Assembly (NCBI RefSeq): GCF_951230135.1
Contig: NZ_CATNVC010000012.1
Coordinates: forward strand, 1-58,906
Direction: 5' to 3'
Length of the DNA stretch: 58,906 nt
DNA from: Butyricicoccus sp. Marseille-Q5471
GTDB taxonomy: Bacteria; Bacillota; Clostridia; Oscillospirales; Butyricicoccaceae
The notes under the pieces are model-generated. The model ran no database searches. It was not told where the DNA came from and saw nothing but the letters and a program-made list of their open reading frames with translations. Below, piece by piece: positions 39,092 to 47,434 of the stretch. Position numbers and translations under genes: made by a program. Every line of letters begins with the position of its first letter. The first letter of the stretch is position 1.

Positions 39092-39919
39092 ATGCTTCTG
39101 GCAATTGACGTGGGTAATACCAACATGGTGTTCGGTCTGTACGACGGACCCGAGCTGTGCGGCACCTTCCGCATTTCAACCAATGCGGAGCGCACTTCGG
39201 ATGAACTCGGTATGCAGATTGTGCAGTATTATCATTTTCTCGGCATTGATCCGGCGCGCACGTGCGCGGTCATTATTGCATCGGTCGTGCCGACCGTCAT
39301 GTATACGCTGATTAACGCGATTCGCAAGTACCTGTGTGTGCAGCCGCTGATTGCAGGGCGAGATGTCGATATCGGTATCGAAAACTGTTATACCAACCCG
39401 GGCGAGGTTGGCATGGATCGTCTGGTCAACACGGTTTCGGCGATTGAACGGTATGGAAAACCGCTGATTATTGTGGATATCGGCACGGCGACTACCTTTG
39501 ACGTGGTGGATGAAAACGGCGCTTATCAGGGCGGTGCAATCTTCCCGGGCATCAAGGTTGCGATGGAGGCACTGTTTCTAAAGGCGTCCAAGCTACCGCG
39601 CGTTGATCTTGAAATGCCGGAGCACGCGATTGGCAAGACCACGGTGGAAAGCATGCAGTCCGGTGCGGTACGCGGCTACGTCGGTGCGCTGACCGGTATT
39701 ATTACCGATATCAAGCAGGAATTGGGTGGCAACCCGTGCGTCATTGCCACAGGCGGCATGGGGCGAATGATGGCACGCTACTGCGACCTGATCGATGACG
39801 TTGATCCCGACCTGACCCTCGAAGGGCTGCGTGCAATCTATGTTGCCAATCGCGAGCTGTTTGAAAAGCAGCACCTGAGCTGTGAGGAGCGCATCATCGA
39901 TGCGACAGAAGAAGGCTGA
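39092..39919 (+). CDS. coaX: Type III pantothenate kinase
   Basis: A 275-residue kinase for the first step of coenzyme A synthesis (pantothenate to 4'-phosphopantothenate). All family motifs are intact: AIDVGNTN with the phosphate-loop Asp6, GMDRLVN with the catalytic Asp, VDIGTATTFDVV and GGAIFPGI. It needs a monovalent cation and is insensitive to CoA feedback, as known for the family. It follows the phosphodiesterase and is closed by a strong terminator. A second, altered copy lies at 44526. Confidence 0.96.
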   Translation: MLLAIDVGNTNMVFGLYDGPELCGTFRISTNAERTSDELGMQIVQYYHFLGIDPARTCAVIIASVVPTVMYTLINAIRKYLCVQPLIAGRDVDIGIENCYTNPGEVGMDRLVNTVSAIERYGKPLIIVDIGTATTFDVVDENGAYQGGAIFPGIKVAMEALFLKASKLPRVDLEMPEHAIGKTTVESMQSGAVRGYVGALTGIITDIKQELGGNPCVIATGGMGRMMARYCDLIDDVDPDLTLEGLRAIYVANRELFEKQHLSCEERIIDATEEG

Positions 39920-39928
39920 ACAGACATA

Positions 39929-39966
39929 AAAACGCCGGAAGGGAGAAACCCTTCCGGCGTTTATTT
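39929..39966. terminator. Bidirectional terminator between coaX and nth
   Basis: AAACGCCGGAAGGG and CCCTTCCGGCGTTT flank an AGAAA loop, with ATTTTT after it on the plus strand and a run ending in TTTTT on the minus strand. It lies between the convergent stops of coaX and nth. Confidence 0.92.
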
Positions 39967-40605
39967 TTACTTGCTCATGGGATAGGACGGACACACCGTT
40001 GCGAGCGGACAATTCTGACACTTGGGATTGCGTGCGGTACAGCACTCGCGCCCGTGCAGCACCAAGCGATGGCAGAAGTCCGAGGATTCTTTGGGATCGA
40101 GCAGCTTGCGCAGCGCCATTTCAACCTTGAGCGGATCTTTTTCGTTTTTAACAAAGCCAAGACGATTGGAAAGCCGGATACAGTGCGTATCGGTGACGAC
40201 GGCAGGTTGTCCGTAAATATCACCCAGCACAAGGTTCGCTGTTTTGCGGCCGATGCCGGGGAGCTTTAACAAATCATCGATCTTGTCAGGCACTCTGCCG
40301 CCAAAGTCGGCCAGCAGCATCGCGGCGCAGGCTTTCAGGTCGCGCGCTTTGGTGTGATACAGGCCGCAGGTCTTGATGCCATCCTCAATGGCCTCAATCG
40401 GCGCCTCCGCATAGCTTTCCAAGGTCGGAAAAGTCTTGAACAAATCCTCTGTCACCAGATTGACCCGGACATCGGTGCACTGGGCAGAGAGGCGGGTGGC
40501 AAACAGCAGCTCGTAGTCGGTTGTATAATGCAGCGCACAGACGGCGTCCGGATAAGCTTCCTTGAGCAGCTCGGTCACGGTCGCTGCGCGTTCCTTCTTG
40601 GTCAT
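39967..40605 (-). CDS. nth: Endonuclease III
   Basis: A 212-residue base-excision-repair glycosylase/AP lyase for oxidised pyrimidines. It has the helix-hairpin-helix LPGIGRKTANLVLG with the catalytic Lys, the catalytic Asp in VVTDTHCIRLSNRLG, and a C-terminal [4Fe-4S] cluster motif with Cys spaced 6-2-5 (CTARNPKCQNCPLATVC). A longer frame reaches 40719, but the ATG at 40605 has CTGGAGATG upstream and lies just after the promoter. Confidence 0.96.
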   Translation of the reverse strand: MTKKERAATVTELLKEAYPDAVCALHYTTDYELLFATRLSAQCTDVRVNLVTEDLFKTFPTLESYAEAPIEAIEDGIKTCGLYHTKARDLKACAAMLLADFGGRVPDKIDDLLKLPGIGRKTANLVLGDIYGQPAVVTDTHCIRLSNRLGFVKNEKDPLKVEMALRKLLDPKESSDFCHRLVLHGRECCTARNPKCQNCPLATVCPSYPMSK

Positions 40606-40639
40606 TTTATCATCTCCAGTATGAGTACACTTTATCACT

Positions 40640-40667
40640 ATCATAGCACAGCGGGCAAAAAAATCAA
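40640..40667 (-). promoter_or_regulatory. Promoter for nth
   Basis: On the minus strand, TTGATT (40662-40667), 16 bases, TATGAT (40640-40645), 34 bases before the nth start. Confidence 0.65.
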
Positions 40668-40723
40668 GAGAGGCTGTCAGTTTTAACAGAAAAAAGCGTG
40701 AAAGCAAAGTTAAATCCATAGCT

Positions 40724-40754
40724 TTGACAGTAGGAAAATACGCTTCAATATGCT
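40724..40754 (+). promoter_or_regulatory. Promoter for glyA
   Basis: A perfect TTGACA (40724-40729) is followed by AT-rich DNA. TATGCT (40749-40754) is 19 bases on, and AATATG at 40747 is an alternative -10 with 17. The glyA start is 50 bases downstream. The 40606-40803 gap holds only this and the divergent nth promoter. Confidence 0.55.
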
Positions 40755-40803
40755 TTAATTAATATAGAGAACTACACATTTACGTGTTGATGGAGGTTGC
40801 AAA

Positions 40804-42045
40804 ATGGTTCGCGAAGCAATGGAATTTGTAAAGGCATATGATCCCGAACTTGGCAAGATGATGCAGGCGGAGTACGACCGTCAGTCCCGCAACATCGAGC
40901 TGATTGCGTCGGAAAACATCGTCAGCGAAGCGGTGATGGCTGCGATGGGTTCGGTTCTGACCAACAAGTACGCAGAAGGTTACCCGGGTAAGCGCTACTA
41001 CGGCGGCTGCGAGTGTGTTGACGAAGTCGAGACGCTTGCCATCAAACGCGTTTGTGAGATTTTTGGTGCCAAGTATGCCAATGTACAGCCTCACTCCGGC
41101 GCACAGGCCAATATGGCGGTTTATCAGGCGCTGTGTCAGCCCGGTGATACCGTGCTCGGCATGAGCCTGGACAACGGCGGCCATTTGACCCACGGCTCAC
41201 CGGTCAATCAGTCCGGCCTGCTGTACAATATCGTCCCCTACGGCGTGGACGACAACGGCTATATTGATTATGAACAGCTGCGTGCGCTGGCGCAGAAGGA
41301 AAAGCCCAAGATGATTATTGCGGGGGCTTCTGCCTATCCGCGTGCAATTGATTTTTCCAAGTTTGCCGAAATCGCGCACGAAGTGGGCGCGTATCTGTTT
41401 GTTGATATGGCGCATATTGCAGGTCTGGTTGCGGCCGGTCTGCACATGAACCCGATGCCGTATGCGGACGTAGTCACCACCACCACGCACAAGACGCTGC
41501 GCGGACCCCGCGGTGGTGTTATCTTGTCCAACAACGAAGAGCTGGGCAAAAAGTTTAATAAGGCAATTTTCCCCGGCACGCAGGGCGGCCCGTTGATGCA
41601 CGTTATCGCGGCGAAGGCTGTCTGCTTCGGTGAAGCACTCAAGCCGGAGTTCAAGGCGTATCAGCAGCGCGTCATCACCAATGCACGGGTACTGGCAGGC
41701 GAACTGATGAAGCAGGGCTTTGATCTGGTTTCGGGCGGCACGGACAACCACCTGATGCTGGTTGACCTGCGCAAAACCGGCGTGACCGGTAAGGAAATGC
41801 AGCATCGTCTGGATGAGGTGTATATCACTGCCAACAAGAATGCAATTCCGAACGATCCGGAGAGCCCGTTTGTCACCTCCGGCCAGCGTATCGGCACCCC
41901 GGCGGTCACCGCGCGCGGCTTTGGCGAGCCTGAAATGCTTCGCATTGCTGAGTTCATTTGGCAGACTGCGACCGATTTCGACAACAAGGCTGACGAGATT
42001 CGTCATAATGTAACCGAAATCTGTTCAAATTTCCCGCTTTATTAA
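40804..42045 (+). CDS. glyA: Serine hydroxymethyltransferase
   Basis: A 413-residue PLP enzyme that interconverts serine and glycine and feeds 5,10-methylene-tetrahydrofolate to one-carbon metabolism. It has [14 protein letters not shown], the [12 protein letters not shown] block, [10 protein letters not shown], and the PLP lysine in [15 protein letters not shown] (Lys near 225). Length and motif set are standard. TGGAGG lies before the ATG. It is monocistronic, with its own promoter and terminator. Confidence 0.98.
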   Translation: MVREAMEFVKAYDPELGKMMQAEYDRQSRNIELIASENIVSEAVMAAMGSVLTNKYAEGYPGKRYYGGCECVDEVETLAIKRVCEIFGAKYANVQPHSGAQANMAVYQALCQPGDTVLGMSLDNGGHLTHGSPVNQSGLLYNIVPYGVDDNGYIDYEQLRALAQKEKPKMIIAGASAYPRAIDFSKFAEIAHEVGAYLFVDMAHIAGLVAAGLHMNPMPYADVVTTTTHKTLRGPRGGVILSNNEELGKKFNKAIFPGTQGGPLMHVIAAKAVCFGEALKPEFKAYQQRVITNARVLAGELMKQGFDLVSGGTDNHLMLVDLRKTGVTGKEMQHRLDEVYITANKNAIPNDPESPFVTSGQRIGTPAVTARGFGEPEMLRIAEFIWQTATDFDNKADEIRHNVTEICSNFPLY

Positions 42046-42054
42046 TGACAAAAT

Positions 42055-42094
42055 TTTACCGCTCTTTTTGACGAAAAAGAGCGGTAATTTTTTA
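42055..42094 (+). terminator. Intrinsic terminator after glyA
   Basis: TACCGCTCTTTTT (42057-42069) pairs with AAAAAGAGCGGTA (42074-42086), followed by a T-run. Confidence 0.92.
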
Positions 42095-42116
42095 TAGTAA
42101 TAATATGGAAAGGTTA

Positions 42117-42145
42117 TTGGAAGTCTTCACAAAATATGCTATAAT
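42117..42145 (+). promoter_or_regulatory. Sigma-A promoter (extended -10) for pgi
   Basis: TTGGAA (42117-42122), 17 bases, TATAAT (42140-42145) preceded by TGC; the pgi ATG is 47 bases on. Confidence 0.82.
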
Positions 42146-42192
42146 ATTTATAACGCCACTGGCGAAAATGTTGAAAAAGGGCGGAGATTACA

Positions 42193-43524
42193 ATGGCAGT
42201 CAATCTGAAAATGACAGGTTTGTCCGGGTTTGTTCATGAGGACGAGCTGGTAAATATGAAGCCTATGCTCCAGACCGCGCAGCAGATGCTGTATGATGGC
42301 TCGGGCGCCGGCAACGACTTCCTCGGGTGGGTAGAGCTTCCCAATCGGTATGATCGGAGCGAATTTGATCGCATTAAGCAGGCCGCGAAAAAGATTCAGT
42401 CCACGTGCGATGTGCTGGTGGTAATCGGCATCGGTGGCTCATATCTCGGCGCGCGTGCGGCGATTGAGTTTGTCAACGGCCAGATGTATAACGGCGTACG
42501 CCCTGCGGGTATCCCGGAGGTGTATTTCGTCGGCAACAACATCTCCTCGTCTTATCTCAATGATGTCATTCAAATTATCGGTGAGCGGGACTTCGGCGTC
42601 AACGTGATTTCCAAATCCGGTACGACGACCGAACCCGCAATCGCATTTCGCATTTTCAAAAAACTGCTCGAGCAGAAATATGGTAAGGCCGGCGCAAAGG
42701 AGCGTATTTTCGCCACGACCGACAAGGAGCGCGGCGCGCTCAAAAAGCTCGCGGATGATGAGGGGTATGAGACCTTCGTCGTGCCGGATGACGTAGGCGG
42801 CCGTTTTTCCGTGCTGACCGCGGTCGGACTGCTGCCGATGGCGGCGGCCGGTGTGGATGTTGATGCCGCAATGCAGGGCGCAGCCGATGCGTACAAGGCA
42901 TTTGCGGACGGCATCGACCATGACTGTGCACGGTATGCGGCTTTGCGCAATATCCTCGGTCGGGGGGGCAAGGAACTAGAGATTCTTGTTAACTATGATC
43001 CGTCCCTGGTGATGCTGGGCGAGTGGTTCAAGCAGCTGTTTGATGAGTCGGAGGGTAAGGATCATAAGGGCATTTTTGCAATGTCCGCAAACTTTTCGAC
43101 CGATTTGCACTCGATTGGTCAGTTCATTCAGGACGGTACCCGCAACCTGTTTGAGACGGTGGTCTGGGTCAAGGAGCCGCGTTCCGAGAGTATCATCGAG
43201 GAGACGGAAGTGGATATGGACGGTCTGAATTACCTAGCGGGAAAAAGTGTTCAGTTTGTCAATTCCAAAGCGTATCAGGGCACCCTGATGGCGCATATGG
43301 ACGGTGGTACGCCGAATATTATCTTGGAAATCGACAGGGCGGATGCATGGCACTTTGGCTACCTGGTCTATTTCTTTGAAAAGGCCTGCGGCATTTCGGG
43401 CTATCTGCTGGGGGTAAACCCCTTTAATCAGCCGGGGGTCGAGGCGTACAAGAAGAATATGTTTGCGTTGCTCGGAAAACCCGGTTATGAGGAGCGCCGC
43501 AAAGAATTGGAAGCAAGACTATAA
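42193..43524 (+). CDS. pgi: Glucose-6-phosphate isomerase
   Basis: A 443-residue short-form isomerase of the Firmicutes type, converting glucose-6-phosphate and fructose-6-phosphate. Motifs are [15 protein letters not shown] (near 80), [16 protein letters not shown] (phosphate binding), [17 protein letters not shown] and [14 protein letters not shown] with the catalytic Lys region. GGGCGGAG lies before the ATG. It is monocistronic, with a clear promoter and terminator. Confidence 0.98.
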   Translation: MAVNLKMTGLSGFVHEDELVNMKPMLQTAQQMLYDGSGAGNDFLGWVELPNRYDRSEFDRIKQAAKKIQSTCDVLVVIGIGGSYLGARAAIEFVNGQMYNGVRPAGIPEVYFVGNNISSSYLNDVIQIIGERDFGVNVISKSGTTTEPAIAFRIFKKLLEQKYGKAGAKERIFATTDKERGALKKLADDEGYETFVVPDDVGGRFSVLTAVGLLPMAAAGVDVDAAMQGAADAYKAFADGIDHDCARYAALRNILGRGGKELEILVNYDPSLVMLGEWFKQLFDESEGKDHKGIFAMSANFSTDLHSIGQFIQDGTRNLFETVVWVKEPRSESIIEETEVDMDGLNYLAGKSVQFVNSKAYQGTLMAHMDGGTPNIILEIDRADAWHFGYLVYFFEKACGISGYLLGVNPFNQPGVEAYKKNMFALLGKPGYEERRKELEARL

Positions 43525-43535
43525 AAAGCTGCTGC

Positions 43536-43566
43536 AAGGGCGGGGGTATACCCCCGCCCTTTTTTT
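43536..43566 (+). terminator. Intrinsic terminator after pgi
   Basis: AAGGGCGGGGGT (43536-43547) pairs with ACCCCCGCCCTT (43550-43561), followed by T residues to 43566. Confidence 0.93.
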
Positions 43567-43604
43567 GAAAAAAGAAAAATGAAACAGTGCATGAAGGAGT
43601 TTCT

Positions 43605-44057
43605 ATGAAGAGAATTTATCTTGCGGGATTTGAGGTGTTTGCCCCCGATGCGGTGCAGCGCGGCGCAAAAATGAAAATGATGTGTGCGGAGCGCGGTTTC
43701 GTCGGCCTATATCCGTTTGACAATGAGGCGGATACTGCGGCGGATATTTTTACCGGAAATTGCAAATTAATTGATCAGGCCGATATTGTGATTGCAAATC
43801 TCAATCCGTTTCGCGGCGATGAGCCGGACAGCGGCACGTGTTTTGAGGTTGGGTATGCCTTCGCAAAGGGTAAAACCGTTTACGGATATGTATCGGACGG
43901 GAGAACCATGCAGGAAAGGCTTGGAACAATAGACAAGAATGGCTTTGCAATTGAAAATTTTGGGCACCCAATCAATCTGATGCTCGCCTGCGCCGCGACT
44001 ATCGTCGAGGGAGACTTTGCCGCAGCGCTTTCCAGATGTGCGGCCGAACAGGCATAA
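43605..44057 (+). CDS. Nucleoside 2-deoxyribosyltransferase
   Basis: A 150-residue enzyme of the NDT family, which swaps the base on deoxyribonucleosides (or hydrolyses deoxynucleoside monophosphates in the Rcl-like branch). It begins KRIYLAGFEVF, has VIANLNPFRGDEPDSGT and the catalytic Glu in TCFEVGYAFAKGK. AAGGAG precedes the ATG at 43605; an earlier ATG at 43587 is less well placed. It probably serves purine or pyrimidine salvage. No clear promoter follows the pgi terminator. Confidence 0.88.
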   Translation: MKRIYLAGFEVFAPDAVQRGAKMKMMCAERGFVGLYPFDNEADTAADIFTGNCKLIDQADIVIANLNPFRGDEPDSGTCFEVGYAFAKGKTVYGYVSDGRTMQERLGTIDKNGFAIENFGHPINLMLACAATIVEGDFAAALSRCAAEQA

Positions 44058-44095
44058 ATCAAAAGGAAATAGACAAAATAAGTTTCGGTGATTGA

Positions 44096-44464
44096 ATGAA
44101 AAAACAAACAGCGGGACTTTTTGCATTGGGAGCGGCCGGATACGCCGCAATTGAAATTTTATGGCGAGGCTATACCCACTGGACGATGGCGCTGACCGGT
44201 GGCACAGTTTTGGTTGCACTGGATCGGCTGCGCCGACAGGTGCGCGAGGAAAAACCAGTGGCGCGCTGTGCCGCAGGGGCGATACTCATAACGACAGCTG
44301 AATTTGTGGTCGGGTGTACAGTAAATCGTCATTACGAGTTGGCTGTCTGGGACTACTCGGATGAGCGCTTTAATGTCAAAGGACAAATCTGTGCCAAGTA
44401 TGCGCTGCTATGGCTTTTGCTATGCGCACCCGTCATGCTGCCGAAACAGCAAAATAACTCTTGA
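44096..44464 (+). CDS. Small CmpB-type (PF06541-like) membrane protein
   Basis: A 122-residue protein with about four hydrophobic segments. The motifs GYTHWTMALTGG (N-terminus) and VWDYSDERFNVKGQICAKYALLW (in part, C-terminus) resemble the family annotated as putative ABC-transporter type IV/CmpB permease, here in its short form. No ATPase partner is adjacent, so the transporter label is doubtful. It lies between the deoxyribosyltransferase and the CoaX-like gene, with a weak ribosome site. Confidence 0.7.
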   Translation: MKKQTAGLFALGAAGYAAIEILWRGYTHWTMALTGGTVLVALDRLRRQVREEKPVARCAAGAILITTAEFVVGCTVNRHYELAVWDYSDERFNVKGQICAKYALLWLLLCAPVMLPKQQNNS

Positions 44465-44525
44465 AAACAGGGCTCATATCCCGTATAATGTCCTTGGCAA
44501 TATGCCGGAAAAGAGGGTTCAAACC

Positions 44526-45302
44526 ATGCTGATTGCAGTGAATGCAGGGAATAGCCACGTTGCTTTGGGCGGTTATGAGGAAGACGAGCAGGTATTCGCC
44601 GCTTCCATCGCGACCGATCCCAAGCAGACGGGAGATTTCTACGCAGTTGCGCTGCAGCAGATTTTTGCACTGCATGGTGTAAACACCAATCAGATTCATG
44701 GCGCAATCATCAGCTCGGTCGTACCGACGATGACACCGGTGCTTGAGGGGGCGCTGAAGCTGCTGGGCGTGCAGCATGTTCTTGCTGTGTCGAGCGGACT
44801 CAAAACCGGACTCAACATTCGGTCCGAACAGCCGCGGCAAATCGGTTCGGATCGCGTAGCATGCGCAGTGGCGGCACGTGCAAAGGGCAAGCTGCCCTGC
44901 GTGGTCGTCAGCTTCGGTACGGCGACCACCTTCACGGTGCTGGATCAATCCGGCGCACTGATCGGTTCAGCGATTACAGCGGGCGTACGGCTGTCTCTGG
45001 CAGCTCTGCATGAGCAGGCGGCACAGCTGCCCGAGGTCGCAATCGATGCGGTTGACAACGGCGTTCTGGCGCGCAACACGGTGGATGCGATTGGGGTCGG
45101 CGTTGTAGTTGGCGCGGCTGTCATGGTGGACGGGATGATTGAGCGGTTTGCCGAAGCGCTGGGAGAACGGCCGAATGTCGTTGTCACCGGCGGGGCAGCT
45201 CCGCTTGTTACGCCACATCTGCGCACGCCGCACGCGTATGACGAGAGTCTGGTGCTTGACGGCCTGCATCTGATCTGGAAGAAGAACCGCGCTGAACGGT
45301 AA
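44526..45302 (+). CDS. CoaX-like protein lacking key catalytic aspartates
   Basis: A 258-residue homologue of type III pantothenate kinase. The fold motifs are all present but altered. The first reads AVNAGNS rather than AIDVGNT, replacing phosphate-loop Asp6 with Asn. The third reads VSFGTATTFTVL rather than VDIGTATTFDVV, losing two more Asp residues. GSDRVA keeps the general-base Asp. GGAI-x-PG is changed to GSAITAG. Intact coaX lies at 39092, so this copy probably has another role, for example a non-catalytic pantothenate sensor. The start at 44526 has AGAGGG upstream. The PanT-like gene follows 60 bases later. Confidence 0.82.
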   Translation: MLIAVNAGNSHVALGGYEEDEQVFAASIATDPKQTGDFYAVALQQIFALHGVNTNQIHGAIISSVVPTMTPVLEGALKLLGVQHVLAVSSGLKTGLNIRSEQPRQIGSDRVACAVAARAKGKLPCVVVSFGTATTFTVLDQSGALIGSAITAGVRLSLAALHEQAAQLPEVAIDAVDNGVLARNTVDAIGVGVVVGAAVMVDGMIERFAEALGERPNVVVTGGAAPLVTPHLRTPHAYDESLVLDGLHLIWKKNRAER

Positions 45303-45362
45303 ATTGCCAAAAAACAGCCCTGTACCCGACGAAAGGGCGGGACGGGAGCAGGAGGAATTTAC

Positions 45363-46013
45363 ATGCAAACATCCAAAAAGAAAGACATCCGTTATCTGAC
45401 GCAGCTGGCGCTGCTCATCGGTATCGTCATCGTGCTGGCAAATACGCCGCTAGGCATGATACAACTGCCGATTATCAAAGCAACTACCATTCATATTCCG
45501 GTCATTCTGGGCGCGATTTTATTAGGCCCTGCAGCTGGTGCGATTCTGGGCGCGACCTTCGGCATTTGCAGCTTGGTATCGAATACCATTGCGCCGACGC
45601 TGCTGTCCTTTGCTTTCTCGCCCTTCATGTCGACAACCGGCTTGTCCGGCGCGGTAAAGGCACTTTGGATTTCTGTGGGTTGCCGCGTGCTGATTGGCGT
45701 GGCCGCGGGATGGCTGTGGATTGCGCTGAAAAAGCTGAAGTGGAACGATTTGGCGGCGCTGCCGTTGGTCGGCTTTGTGGGATCAATGGTCAATACCGTA
45801 TGCGTAATGGGCAGCATCTACGTCCTGTTCGCCCAACAGTATGCGCAGGCGAAAGACGTTGCGCTGACCGCGGTATTCGGCCTTGTCATGGGCACGGTTA
45901 CAGCGTCCGGCATTCCGGAGGCAATCGCAGCGGCGGTGCTCGTTGCAGTGATTGGCAAGGCGCTGCTGGCAGTGCTGCGCAAGAACGGCCGAATGGTGAT
46001 AGAAACGGTCTAA
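45363..46013 (+). CDS. ECF transporter S-component, PanT-like
   Basis: A 216-residue, six-helix membrane protein of the ECF substrate-binding family (COG4684 type): LTQLALLIGIVIVLANTPLG, KATTIHIPVILGAILLGP and AGAILGATFGICSLVSNT. S-components dock onto a shared EcfAA'T module encoded elsewhere. The COG4684 branch has been assigned to pantothenate in other Firmicutes. The adjacent CoaX-like gene supports that assignment here, but it is an inference. AGGAGGAA lies before the ATG. Confidence 0.83.
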   Translation: MQTSKKKDIRYLTQLALLIGIVIVLANTPLGMIQLPIIKATTIHIPVILGAILLGPAAGAILGATFGICSLVSNTIAPTLLSFAFSPFMSTTGLSGAVKALWISVGCRVLIGVAAGWLWIALKKLKWNDLAALPLVGFVGSMVNTVCVMGSIYVLFAQQYAQAKDVALTAVFGLVMGTVTASGIPEAIAAAVLVAVIGKALLAVLRKNGRMVIETV

Positions 46014-46023
46014 CATAAAAAGC

Positions 46024-46057
46024 AAAAAAGAGACTGCGGCAGCGCAGTCTCTTTTTT
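46024..46057. terminator. Bidirectional terminator after the PanT-like gene
   Basis: AAAAAAGAGACTGCG and CGCAGTCTCTTTTTT form a perfect stem around GCAG, with T- and A-runs on both sides. Confidence 0.92.
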
Positions 46058-46092
46058 ATCACTACAAATCAATGTAAAAGCAGGTAACATAT

Positions 46093-46138
46093 AAAAAAAC
46101 GGTGAAATTCTTCGCATGTCTGCGAAGAAAAGCACCGT
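46093..46138 (-). terminator. Two-part hairpin upstream of spoIVB, terminator-like on the minus strand
   Basis: ACGGTG/CACCGT encloses CTTCGCA/TGCGAAG. On the minus strand it is followed by seven U residues (46093-46099); on the plus strand only by TTTTCGG. It lies in the 46014-46269 gap, which otherwise holds no gene that I can support. It may be an RNA element of the spoIVB leader or the end of a minus-strand transcript. Confidence 0.5.
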
Positions 46139-46269
46139 TTTCGGTCGGATGGGTAAAATTCACGGGTGAAAGGACTGCGAACTCCGCCAGAAAAACCAAG
46201 GGAATAGCAAAGGTTCACAGGCGTGTGCCGCCGCAAATGAGACAAAGTAAGTGCGGAGGTGATAACGGC

Positions 46270-47283
46270 GTGAAACAACGAATGCAAAAGCGTATCGCAA
46301 TTTCTCTGTTTCTGGTTCTTAGCATGCTCTTCACAGCACAGGCCACCGACATCACATCACTCATTCCGATCGGTCATACGGTCGGTATCAAAATGACATC
46401 CGAAGGCGTCCTCGTCGTGCGGCTCAATGAGGTCACGACGTCAAACGGTTCGGCATGTCCCGCTCGTGACGCAGGCGTAGAAGAAGGCGACATGATCGTT
46501 AAAGTAAACGGTCAGGAGGTCGACTCCAATGATTCCCTGCAAAAGCAAATCGCGCTTTCAGCCGGCAACCCTGTGACACTGTCTGTTGTGCGAAACGGCA
46601 GTGAGCAAACCATTACGGCCACCCCTTGCGCCGACGAGAACGGCGTATTTCGCATTGGCGTGCTGGCGCGAGACAGTATGGCCGGTATTGGCACGCTGAC
46701 CTATGTAGACCCGGAGACGGGCGCGTATGGCTCATTGGGTCATGGTATCTGCGAAAGTGAGACAGGCGTCCTGCTGCCGTTGAAGGAAGGCGGACTGCTG
46801 TATTCCACAGTGGGCTCCGTTCAGAAGGGTAAGGTCGGCGAACCCGGTGCGCTGCAGGGTGAATTTGATGTCGAGCGCTCCGTTGGTACGGTAACGGAAA
46901 ACACGCAAAGCGGTATTTTCGGTACGTTGTCCGATTCCTCAATGTATGCATCACTGGAGTCAGTCCCTGTTGCATCAAGTGATGAAATTAAGCTGGGCAG
47001 CGCAGAAATTATGGCAAATATTGAAGGTGACAGCGTTAAAAAATACGCAGTGGAAGTCGTCAAGCTATATCCGGAGGATGATGAGTACGGCCGCGGCATG
47101 ATGCTCCGCGTAACCGATGAAACTCTGATTGCAAAAACCGGTGGTATTGTACAGGGTATGAGTGGTAGTCCTGTGCTGCAAAATGGCAAAATCATCGGTG
47201 CGGTTACGCACGTTTTAGTCAACGATCCGACCTGCGGTTATGCAATTGATATCCAGAAAATGCTCGACGAAATGGAAAATTAA
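46270..47283 (+). CDS. spoIVB: SpoIVB sporulation signalling serine protease
   Basis: A 337-residue S55 peptidase secreted by the forespore; it cleaves SpoIVFA and so triggers pro-sigma-K processing in the mother cell. It has an N-terminal membrane/signal segment (AISLFLVLSMLFTAQA), a PDZ domain (about 35-110, with ARDAGVEEGDMIVKVNGQEV, in part), the catalytic His in YGSLGHGICE and the catalytic Ser in GMSGSPVLQNGK. The GTG at 46270, six bases after GGAGGTGAT, is preferred over the longer frame from 46102. spo0A follows, as in Bacillus, but recN is not upstream. Confidence 0.95.
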   Translation: MKQRMQKRIAISLFLVLSMLFTAQATDITSLIPIGHTVGIKMTSEGVLVVRLNEVTTSNGSACPARDAGVEEGDMIVKVNGQEVDSNDSLQKQIALSAGNPVTLSVVRNGSEQTITATPCADENGVFRIGVLARDSMAGIGTLTYVDPETGAYGSLGHGICESETGVLLPLKEGGLLYSTVGSVQKGKVGEPGALQGEFDVERSVGTVTENTQSGIFGTLSDSSMYASLESVPVASSDEIKLGSAEIMANIEGDSVKKYAVEVVKLYPEDDEYGRGMMLRVTDETLIAKTGGIVQGMSGSPVLQNGKIIGAVTHVLVNDPTCGYAIDIQKMLDEMEN

Positions 47284-47291
47284 GTATAAAC

Positions 47292-47308
47292 TGTCGAAGA
47301 ATGTCGAA
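47292..47308 (+). promoter_or_regulatory. Two tandem 0A boxes upstream of spo0A
   Basis: Perfect TGTCGAA boxes at 47292-47298 and 47302-47308 start ten bases apart, one helical turn. A reverse-oriented near match (TTCCGACA, 47335-47342) abuts the -35 of the spo0A promoter. This is the known Spo0A-P target sequence, so autoregulation of spo0A is likely. Confidence 0.8.
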
Positions 47309-47348
47309 TCCTACCGTCCGAAACTTCAACTCTTTTCCGACAAAGTAC

Positions 47349-47377
47349 TTGCATTTACTGTAAGTATATGGTAAATT
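47349..47377 (+). promoter_or_regulatory. Sigma-A promoter for spo0A
   Basis: TTGCAT (47349-47354), 17 bases, TAAATT (47372-47377), 58 bases upstream of the ATG. AAGGAGCAAA follows at 47379 and is too far from the ATG to be its ribosome site. Confidence 0.65.
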
Positions 47378-47434
47378 TAAGGAGCAAATAAATAGAGAGC
47401 AAAAATTACGTCGGTTAAGAGAGGTTTTGACATC

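Noticed and set aside
46141-46200. ydaO-type c-di-AMP riboswitch
   Set aside because: Only two short motifs are faintly similar, and the paired regions expected between them are absent; kept only as a low-interest note.
46102-46269. N-terminal extension of SpoIVB by 56 codons
   Set aside because: The extension would precede the membrane anchor and lacks family resemblance, while the GTG at 46270 has an excellent GGAGGTGAT site.
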